Assembly: GCA_017939945.1 (NCBI GenBank)
Contig: JAGAZS010000108.1
Location: forward strand, 1-11,592
Length of the DNA: 11,592 nucleotides
Reading direction: 5' to 3'
Source: Schwartzia sp. (in: firmicutes)
Lineage (GTDB): Bacteria; Bacillota; Negativicutes; Selenomonadales; Selenomonadaceae
A program made the translations under genes and the position numbers. Under the pieces are notes generated by a model that saw nothing but the letters and a program-made list of their open reading frames with translations, was not told where the DNA came from and did no database searches. Positions 11,408 to 11,592 of this stretch are shown in pieces (the stretch's first letter is position 1; the number at the start of each line of letters is the position of its first letter).

Positions 11408-11592
11408 ATGTTTGTATGCGATCGAATGACCCGAAACCCCATTTCCATCAAGCCGGAGGACAAGGTCGACGCCGCGGCGGCGCTTCTGAAGGAGCACAAG
11501 ATTCGCCGCCTGCCCGTCGTCGATAACGGCAAGCTCGTCGGCATCGTCACGGACAAGGACCTGATGCGCGTGTCGCCGTCGGCGGCCACGAC
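11408..11592 (+). CDS. CBS-domain protein, N-terminal part (continues off the right edge)
   Basis: The visible 61 codons read MFVCDRMTRNPISIKPEDKV, then a helix (DAAAALLKEHKIRRLPVVDN), then GKLVGIVTDKDLMRVSPS. This is a complete first CBS motif: RMTxNP start, HKIRRLPVVD and GKLVGIVTxxDL. CBS pairs bind adenine nucleotides and usually act as sensors. By similarity to AcuB-like proteins, an ACT domain may follow, but that is outside the window. AAGGAGG (11392-11398) lies 9 nt before the ATG. Its place right after livF suggests a nutritional or energy-linked role, which is inference. Confidence 0.88.
   Translation, partial: MFVCDRMTRNPISIKPEDKVDAAAALLKEHKIRRLPVVDNGKLVGIVTDKDLMRVSPSAAT

Overview
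The window looks like chromosomal DNA from a diderm Firmicute of the Negativicutes, most likely a Selenomonas-like genus. This placement is inference. The GC content is high. Ribosome binding sites are strong AGGAGG types and several promoters are close to the sigma-A consensus. A GmhA-type heptose isomerase suggests LPS. The branched-chain amino acid (Liv) transport operon closest to the right edge is followed by a CBS-domain gene. No phage, IS or CRISPR content is visible. No stretch longer than about 300 bases lacks a gene.

Left part (1-2500), all on the minus strand. Reading leftward, the order is a DUF1232 (YkvA-type) membrane protein, a YtxH-like membrane-anchored coiled-coil protein with its terminator, an Sfp-type phosphopantetheinyl transferase, a small Cys/His-rich HMA-fold protein, and the first 29 codons of valS. 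Two intergenic palindromic elements lie here: a roughly 100-bp one between valS and the HMA gene, and one upstream of the sfp-like gene. Both look like dispersed repeats.

Middle (2500-4800). A divergent promoter region separates the DUF1232 gene from a plus-strand gene with an unusual order: MerR/excisionase-type HTH, glycine-zipper membrane segment, coiled coil. A strong bidirectional terminator separates that gene from a convergent small membrane protein. The next intergenic region holds a perfect 16-bp parS site (TGTTTCACGTGAAACA, 3902-3917) and a degenerate second copy 90 bp upstream. This suggests the window lies in the origin-proximal arc organised by ParB. A previously uncalled 55-aa helical ORF follows. 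After it comes a HicA/HicB-type toxin-antitoxin pair in which the toxin's C-terminal helix is out of frame and the antitoxin lacks the usual DNA-binding tail.

Right part (4900-11592), all on the plus strand. A small unknown gene, a secreted or membrane Pro/Arg-rich glycine-zipper protein and a GmhA-type isomerase form one tightly packed operon that ends in a terminator. That terminator overlaps the start of a near-consensus promoter driving livJ-livHMGF, a complete ABC importer for branched-chain amino acids: lipoprotein binding protein, two permeases and two ATPases. A stem-loop between livJ and livH probably gives more binding protein than permease. After livF there is a weak terminator, and then the start of a CBS-domain protein that runs off the window.
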